Source: an uncultured Pseudoxanthomonas sp.
Lineage (GTDB): Bacteria > Pseudomonadota > Gammaproteobacteria > Xanthomonadales > Xanthomonadaceae
Reading direction: 5' to 3'
NCBI GenBank assembly: GCA_946886405.1
Contig: CAMPIO010000142.1
Location: 1 to 6,167 of the forward strand
Length of the DNA: 6,167 bases
Below the pieces are notes generated by a model. It saw nothing but the letters and a program-made list of their open reading frames with translations. It did no database searches and was not told the origin of the DNA. Positions 5,048 to 6,167 of the stretch are shown here, one piece after another; the first letter of the stretch is position 1, and each line of letters starts with the position of its first letter. The position numbers were made by a program, and so were the translations under genes.

Positions 5048-6167
5048 ATGTTCCCTGCCCTCCGCCTGTTCGCCGCCCTGCTCGCCGCTACCATCTCGCT
5101 GTCAGTCGACGAGGCGCGTGCACAGGACGCCATTGCCGTCGCCGCGCTTGAGCGTGCGCAACCGACACTGGTGCAATGGCGCCGTGACATCCACCAGCAT
5201 CCCGAACTGGGCGAGCAGGAGACGCGCACCGCGAAGCTGGTCGCCGACCACCTGCGCGCGCTCGGCCTGACGGTGCGCACCGGCGTCGGCAAGACCGGCG
5301 TGGTCGCGGTGTTGAAGGGCGGCAAACCCGGCCCGCGAATCGCGCTGCGCGCCGACATGGACGCGTTGCCGGTCACCGAGCAGACCGGCCTGCCGTTCGC
5401 GTCCAGGGTGAAGGCCGAGTACCGTGGCCAGCCCGTCGGCGTGATGCATGCCTGCGGCCACGATGCGCACGTCGCCATCCTGATGGGCGTCGCGCAGGCC
5501 TTGGTAGCGGCGAAGGACGCGCTGCCCGGCGAAGTCATGTTCGTGTTCCAGCCCGCCGAGGAAGGTCCACCCGTCGCGGGTGACGTTTTCGGCGCCGCGC
5601 TGATGCTGCAGGAAGGCGTGTTCAAGGACTTCAAGCCCGACGCCGTATTCGGACTGCATGTCTGGGCCGGCCTGCCGGTCGGCAGCGTGGGGTATCGCAG
5701 CGGCCCGTTGATGGCGGCGGCAGACGAATGGTCGCTGGTGGTCAAGGGCAAGCAGACGCACGGTTCGCGGCCATGGGATGGCGTGGACCCGATCACGCTC
5801 GGCGCGCAGATCCTGCTGGGCACGCAGAGCATGATCGCGCGCCAGGTGAACATCGCCACCAGTCCGGTGGTACTGACGGCGGGGCAGTTCCAGGCCGGTG
5901 TGCGTTTCAACATCATTCCCGACGAAGCGACGCTGGTCGGCACGCTGCGTACCTTCGATCCGGTCGTGCGCGAGGACGTGATCGCCCGCTTCCGCCGCAT
6001 CGCGACCGATTACGCGCACGCGAGCGAAGGCACGGCCACGTTGCAGGTGGTCAACAACGCGCCGGCCACGATCAACCAGCCCGCACTGACCCAGCGCGTG
6101 CGTCCGTCGCTGGAGAAGGCGGTCGGTGCGGCGAACGTGGTGGAGATGCCGCTGGTAACGGTGGCCG
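5048..6167 (+). CDS. Exported M20D-family amidohydrolase (N-acyl-amino-acid/hippurate hydrolase-like), 3' end missing
   Basis: The frame is open from ATG 5048 to the window edge (373 residues seen; relatives are usually about 430-440). The N-terminus (MFPALRLFAALLAATISLSV, then ARA before Q26) is a Sec signal peptide, so the enzyme is expected in the periplasm or outside the cell. Family motifs follow in order: RDIHQHPELGEQE (46-58), RADMDALP (101-108), MHACGHDAH (133-141), PAEEGP (169-174) and GLHVW (202-206). C136, H138, E172 and H204 are the expected metal ligands, with D103 and E171 as the likely catalytic helpers. THGSRPWDGVDP (237-248) opens the lid/dimerisation domain, and FNIIPDEATLVGTLRTFD (287-304) returns to the catalytic domain. 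The last metal ligand should lie beyond the edge. These enzymes hydrolyse amide bonds of N-acyl amino acids or similar compounds; the substrate here is not determinable. The ribosome-binding site is weak (GGA at 5036-5038). Confidence 0.93.
   Translation, partial: MFPALRLFAALLAATISLSVDEARAQDAIAVAALERAQPTLVQWRRDIHQHPELGEQETRTAKLVADHLRALGLTVRTGVGKTGVVAVLKGGKPGPRIALRADMDALPVTEQTGLPFASRVKAEYRGQPVGVMHACGHDAHVAILMGVAQALVAAKDALPGEVMFVFQPAEEGPPVAGDVFGAALMLQEGVFKDFKPDAVFGLHVWAGLPVGSVGYRSGPLMAAADEWSLVVKGKQTHGSRPWDGVDPITLGAQILLGTQSMIARQVNIATSPVVLTAGQFQAGVRFNIIPDEATLVGTLRTFDPVVREDVIARFRRIATDYAHASEGTATLQVVNNAPATINQPALTQRVRPSLEKAVGAANVVEMPLVTVA

Noticed and set aside
5011..6019. Two long minus-strand frames opposite the amidohydrolase
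   Set aside because: The + strand frame from 5048 has a signal peptide and the ordered M20 motifs. The minus frames have neither domains nor plausible starts.
1..6167. CRISPR array, prophage, defence or toxin-antitoxin system
   Set aside because: There are no regularly spaced direct repeats, no integrase, transposase or toxin-like small gene pair, and all seven genes fall in ordinary, known families.

Overview
This is a GC-rich, gene-dense stretch of bacterial chromosome, most likely from the Xanthomonadaceae/Lysobacteraceae (Xanthomonas, Stenotrophomonas, Pseudoxanthomonas or Lysobacter relatives). The best clue to origin is the set of short GTAG-headed palindromes with a GCGAC/GTCGC stem, which resemble the REP-type repeats known from Stenotrophomonas and Xanthomonas. 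The genus is an inference. All seven genes I can support lie on the + strand.

Layout. (1) Positions 1-261 are the 3' end of nrdA, the large subunit of a class I ribonucleotide reductase. (2) Positions 262-486 are a non-coding gap holding two plain hairpins and an inverted pair of REP-like elements. (3) nrdB (487-1506), the small subunit, has a complete set of metal ligands and a radical tyrosine. (4) Positions 1507-1726 hold a perfect 25-bp inverted pair of GTAG-type REP elements. (5) A YciA-like acyl-CoA thioesterase follows (1727-2134). Its stop codon lies inside another GTAG-headed palindrome. (6) Next is an exported serine hydrolase of the beta-lactamase/penicillin-binding family (about 2302-3567). 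(7) A short I78-type inhibitor-like lipoprotein (3635-3952) is followed after 19 nt by purU, formyltetrahydrofolate deformylase (3972-4823). (8) Positions 4824-5047 hold a second, diverged REP pair and a weak promoter candidate. (9) An exported M20D amidohydrolase (5048 onward) runs off the right edge.

How the genes work together. NrdA and NrdB form one enzyme that makes deoxyribonucleotides. PurU releases formate from 10-formyl-THF, which feeds purine synthesis and balances one-carbon pools, so it is loosely linked to nucleotide supply. The thioesterase, serine hydrolase, inhibitor lipoprotein and amidohydrolase look like independent housekeeping or envelope functions. I see no shared pathway among them.

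I did not find an undescribed multi-gene system. The most interesting material is non-coding: seven palindromic repeat elements fill most of the larger gaps, one pair sits inside the nrdAB transcription unit, and one element overlaps a stop codon. No REP-associated transposase (RAYT), tRNA, rRNA, CRISPR array or insertion sequence is visible.
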